Below, in pieces: positions 60,905 to 64,000 of a stretch of 64,000 nt of DNA. The first letter of the stretch is position 1. Each line of letters opens with the position of its first letter. The position numbers and the translations under genes are program-made. The notes below the pieces were generated by a model. It saw only the letters and a program-made list of their open reading frames with translations, did not search any database and was not told the DNA's origin. This stretch comes from Bradyrhizobium embrapense (lineage in GTDB: Bacteria; Pseudomonadota; Alphaproteobacteria; Rhizobiales; Xanthobacteraceae): positions 248,001 through 312,000 of the forward strand of contig NZ_LFIP02000001.1 in NCBI RefSeq assembly GCF_001189235.2. Reading direction: 5' to 3'.

Positions 60905-62401
60905 TTAGCCAACCGAACCTTCAAGGCTGATCGAGATCAGCTTCTGCGCTTCCACCGCGAACTCCATCGGCAGTTGCTGCAACACGTCCTTCACGAAGCC
61001 GTTGACGACGAGGCCGACGGCTTCTTCCTGCGAGAGCCCGCGCTGGATGCAGTAGAACAGCACGTCCTCGGAAATCTTCGACGTCGTCGCTTCATGCTCG
61101 AACGTCGCCGAGGAATTCTTGGCCTCGACATAGGGCACGGTGTGCGCGCCGCATTTGTCGCCGATCAGGAGCGAGTCGCAGGCGGTGTAGTTGCGCGCGC
61201 CGGTGGCCTTGCGATGGGCGCTGACGAGGCCGCGATAGGTGTTCTGCGACTTGCCGGCGGCGATGCCCTTGGAGATGATCCGGCTCGACGTGTTTTTGCC
61301 GAGGTGGATCATCTTGGTGCCACTATCGACCTGCTGGAAGCCGTTCGAGATCGCGATCGAGTAGAACTCGCCGCTCGAATTGTCGCCGCGCAGGATGCAG
61401 CTCGGATATTTCCAGGTGATCGCCGAACCGGTCTCGACCTGGGTCCAGGAGATCTTGGAATTTTTGCCACGGCAGTCGCCACGCTTGGTGACGAAATTGT
61501 AGATGCCGCCCTTGCCCTCGGAATTGCCGGGGTACCAGTTCTGTACCGTCGAATACTTGATCTCGGCGTCATCGAGCGTGACGAGCTCGACCACCGCGGC
61601 ATGCAGCTGGTTCTCGTCGCGCTGCGGCGCGGTGCAGCCTTCGAGATAGGAGACGTAGGAGCCCTTGTCGGCGATGATCAGCGTGCGCTCGAACTGGCCG
61701 GTGTTGCGCTCGTTGATGCGGAAATAGGTCGAGAGCTCCATCGGGCAGCGCACGCCCGGCGGCACGTAGACGAACGAGCCGTCGGAGAACACTGCCGAGT
61801 TCAGCGTCGCGAAGTAATTGTCCGAGGTCGGCACCACGGTGCCGAGATATTTTTGCACCAGCTCCGGATGCTCGCGGATCGCCTCCGAGATCGGCATGAA
61901 GATCACGCCGGCGGCCTTCAGCTCCTTCTGGAAGGTGGTGGCGACCGAAACCGAATCGAACACGGCATCGACCGCGATCTTGCGGTTGGCCGACGGCGGT
62001 CCGCCGGGCGGCGGCTCGACGCCTTCGAGGATCGCGACCTCGCGCAGGGGAATGCCGAGCTTCTCGTAGGTCTTGAGGATTTCCGGATCGATCTCGTCGA
62101 TCGAGGATAGCGTCTTCTTCGGCTTCGGCGCCGCGTAATAATAAATGTCCTGGTAGTCGATCTTCGGATAGTCGACGCGCGCCCAGGTCGGCTCGGTCAT
62201 GGTCAGCCAGCGGCGATACGCCTCAAGGCGCCATTCCAGCATCCACGGCGGTTCGTTCTTCTTTGCCGAGATGAAGCGGACGGTGTCTTCCGACAGCCCC
62301 TTCGGGGCCTTGTCGGACTCGATCTGCGTCTCAAACCCATATCGATACTGGTCGACGTCGATGCGCCGGACGCGCTCGACCGTCTCTTGTACAGCAGGCA
62401 T
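60905..62401 (-). CDS. sufB: Fe-S assembly scaffold component SufB
   Basis: A 498-residue scaffold subunit on which the cluster is built. Characteristic stretches are [53 protein letters not shown] (conserved Cys), [20 protein letters not shown] and [20 protein letters not shown] near the C-terminus. AGGAGGATTGA precedes the ATG at 62401. First gene of sufBCDS-sufT-sufA. Confidence 0.96.
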   Translation of the reverse strand: MPAVQETVERVRRIDVDQYRYGFETQIESDKAPKGLSEDTVRFISAKKNEPPWMLEWRLEAYRRWLTMTEPTWARVDYPKIDYQDIYYYAAPKPKKTLSSIDEIDPEILKTYEKLGIPLREVAILEGVEPPPGGPPSANRKIAVDAVFDSVSVATTFQKELKAAGVIFMPISEAIREHPELVQKYLGTVVPTSDNYFATLNSAVFSDGSFVYVPPGVRCPMELSTYFRINERNTGQFERTLIIADKGSYVSYLEGCTAPQRDENQLHAAVVELVTLDDAEIKYSTVQNWYPGNSEGKGGIYNFVTKRGDCRGKNSKISWTQVETGSAITWKYPSCILRGDNSSGEFYSIAISNGFQQVDSGTKMIHLGKNTSSRIISKGIAAGKSQNTYRGLVSAHRKATGARNYTACDSLLIGDKCGAHTVPYVEAKNSSATFEHEATTSKISEDVLFYCIQRGLSQEEAVGLVVNGFVKDVLQQLPMEFAVEAQKLISISLEGSVG

Positions 62402-62489
62402 TCAATCCTCCGCTCGCGGTTTCAAGGACCGCGGTGGATCTCAAGTTCAGAAAAATCGCTTACGATGCTTTGAACACGAAATCACTGGC

Positions 62490-62504
62490 TTAGAACAGTT
62501 CAAG
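62490..62504. promoter_or_regulatory. Possible Irr/ICE-type iron-control box before sufB
   Basis: TTAGAACAGTTCAAG is an imperfect inverted repeat resembling the ICE element bound by Irr in Bradyrhizobium (TTTAGAA...TTCTAAA). It lies about 90-105 bp before the sufB ATG and overlaps the end of the cysteine desulfurase gene. Weak; the match is partial. Confidence 0.3.
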
Positions 62505-63657
62505 CTGTGTTTCGTCGTTCCCCCTTAACTAAGGTATCGGCGAGCTTTCGCCAAGCCTTGAGGGTCAAATCCACGTCTGTCTCCGTGGTAGACCAGCCAA
62601 GACTAAGCCGCACCGCTCCCTGGGACATCTCTGAACGGTATCCCATTGCCTCCAAGACATGGGACGGTTGAACCTTGCCCGACGAACAGGCGGAACCGGA
62701 GGAGACCGCGATTCCCCCGAGGTCGAACCCGATCACGGCCGTTTCGGCCTTCATCCCCGGCGCAGTGAAGAGAACGGTATTCGGCAACCGTTTCACATCA
62801 TCGGAAAAGACCACGACGTCCGGCGTCTGCCGCAGTCCATGTTCGAGCCGGTCGCGCAGCTCCCTGACCCGCGCGGCGTCGGCCTTCAGCGCCGCCATCG
62901 CGGCCTTCGCAGCCGCGCCAAAGCCGGCAATCCCGGCGACGTTCTCGGTCCCTGCCCGCCGCCCGAGCTCCTGCCCGCCGCCACGCAACAACGCTTCCAG
63001 TCCTTCAACGCCTTCAGCAAGCACCAATGCGCCTACGCCCTTCGGTCCACCGATCTTGTGCGCCGACAGCGTCACCAGATCGGCCTGCGTCGAAGCGAGA
63101 TCGAACGGGATCTTGCCGAACGCCTGGATCGCATCGACATGCAGCAGGCCGCCGGCCGCGTGAACGATCCCGGCGACGTCGGCCACCGGCTGGATGGCGC
63201 CGGTCTCGTTGTTCGCCAGCATCACCGAGACCAGCGCGGTCGCGCCATCCGCCAGCAGCGCACGCAGATGATCGAGATCGATCACGCCGGCGCGCGTGAC
63301 ATTGATCGCGAAGGTCGCCGCGCGCGCAAACCGTCCGCCCGCGAGGACCGACGCATGCTCAATCGCGGACACCAACAGCCGCCCGACCGGCGCGCCGGCG
63401 CCTCGGCGCAATCCCGGCGTCAATGCGAGCGCATTGGCTTCCGTCCCGCCGGAGAGAAACACGACGTCCTGGGGCCGGCCGCCGACCGCCTTCGCCACCG
63501 CACCGCGGGCATCCTCGACCAGCCGGCGCGCGCGGCGTCCCTCGCTGTGCACCGAGGACGGGTTGCCGCTCAACTCCCACGCCGTAGCCATCGCCGCCTT
63601 CGCTTCCTGGCGAAGCGGCGTGGTGGCGTTCCAGTCGAGATAGACGCGATCGGCCAT
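62500..63657 (-). CDS. Cysteine desulfurase, NifS/IscS class (group I)
   Basis: A 385-residue PLP enzyme. VYLDWNATTPLRQEA and GNPSSVHSEGRRAR start the fold, the PLP-lysine is in LSAHKIGGPKG, and the mobile Cys324 lies in SSGSACSSGKVQPSHVLEAM with the 'SSGSACSS' loop of group I (IscS/NifS). In Bradyrhizobiaceae this desulfurase often precedes sufBCD and provides sulfur alongside SufS. The ATG at 63657 is chosen by homology; 57 upstream in-frame codons are unrelated. 98 bp before sufB. Confidence 0.93.
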   Translation of the reverse strand: MADRVYLDWNATTPLRQEAKAAMATAWELSGNPSSVHSEGRRARRLVEDARGAVAKAVGGRPQDVVFLSGGTEANALALTPGLRRGAGAPVGRLLVSAIEHASVLAGGRFARAATFAINVTRAGVIDLDHLRALLADGATALVSVMLANNETGAIQPVADVAGIVHAAGGLLHVDAIQAFGKIPFDLASTQADLVTLSAHKIGGPKGVGALVLAEGVEGLEALLRGGGQELGRRAGTENVAGIAGFGAAAKAAMAALKADAARVRELRDRLEHGLRQTPDVVVFSDDVKRLPNTVLFTAPGMKAETAVIGFDLGGIAVSSGSACSSGKVQPSHVLEAMGYRSEMSQGAVRLSLGWSTTETDVDLTLKAWRKLADTLVKGERRNTA

Positions 63658-64000
63658 CGAGCTTGTCCGCAGCAACCACCGTGGTTGCGTCCTCCACCGC
63701 GAGATAACGACAGCCGGGCACCGAGACCAGATCAGAGTCACCAATGCGGGAGATTTTTCACCGGACGTCCCGCCGTGTTGCCAGGCAAGACATTCGTCTG
63801 CGTGCAAAGCGCGATGGCAACATGACAAACCAAAGCTTCAGGCAGCCAACGAACAATTCGACGTACTGACCCGGATCGCCGGCGGCGCGCGGCGCCGAGC
63901 GGGTTAACCTCTGCCAAGCGGCACAATTTCCTTGATTTTTGCCCCTTGCGTCATGCTAGAAGGCCCTCCAGCGTGCCGCCCGACGGCGCCTGCGCCCGAT
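63658..64000 (+). promoter_or_regulatory. Intergenic end of window with a possible rightward promoter
   Basis: No gene is visible in the last 343 bases. TTGATT (63932-63937) and GCTAGA (63955-63960) with a 17-bp spacer form a possible promoter reading out of the window, probably for a divergent gene. Leftward promoter signals for the suf region must also be here but are not clear. Confidence 0.35.

Overview
The window looks like chromosomal DNA of a high-GC alphaproteobacterium, most likely Bradyrhizobium or a close relative in the Nitrobacteraceae. The main pointers are a ROSE-type RNA thermometer in front of an hsp20 gene, a PHB synthase, two outer-membrane proteins whose mature N-terminus (ADLAARPYTKAP) is typical of Bradyrhizobium/Rhodopseudomonas, a sufBCDS-sufT-sufA cluster, and many short secreted proteins of rhizobial type. 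I see no prophage, complete insertion sequence, CRISPR array or integrative element. Most of the window is housekeeping DNA with a few accessory stretches (about 14.9-17.2 kb and 46.1-52.8 kb).

Layout. 0-5 kb: a series of three intrinsic terminators, glyoxalase I, a GST, a PilZ protein, tRNA-Glu(TTC), small exported proteins and an M20 amidohydrolase. 5-10 kb: a TSUP permease, a PrsW-like protease, an HdeD-like protein, and the DAHP synthase gene aroG behind an aromatic-codon attenuator. 10-13 kb: the EF-P module, epmB-epmA divergent from efp. 13-17 kb: an M23 peptidase, a gene remnant, then ROSE-hsp20 with four small genes. 17-22 kb: a secreted chorismate mutase, a DapA-like lyase, a cupin, an AhpD-like protein divergent from its probable MarR repressor with two palindromic operators, and a lytic transglycosylase. 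22-29 kb: SDR, recJ, haloacid dehalogenase, glpX, hom and an aminotransferase. 29-36 kb: phaC, a MAPEG protein, a methyltransferase, two ArgC genes of different types, and paiB behind a leaderless peptide rich in Arg codons. 36-46 kb: metallo-beta-lactamase fold, DedA, parE, two Omp25-like proteins flanking an SDR, an FAD monooxygenase and a caspase-like protein. 46-53 kb: an AraC regulator, a truncated AraC copy and a large autotransporter. 53-64 kb: rhlE, a GGEEF protein, a TfoX-domain protein with a histone-H1-like tail, and the suf cluster with an extra cysteine desulfurase upstream.

The most interesting signals are regulatory. Two short leader peptides, one before aroG (run Tyr-Phe-Trp-Tyr-Phe-Ser-Tyr) and one before paiB-argC (Ile-Ile-Ile-Ala-Arg-Arg-Arg-Arg), both begin 7 nt after a good -10 box with a 17-bp spacer. 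Both are therefore predicted to be leaderless mRNAs that start at the ATG. The aroG leader has a textbook set of competing hairpins. The argC leader has no obvious terminator, but a hairpin covers the paiB ribosome-binding site. All function calls come from reading motifs and gene order; no database search was possible.
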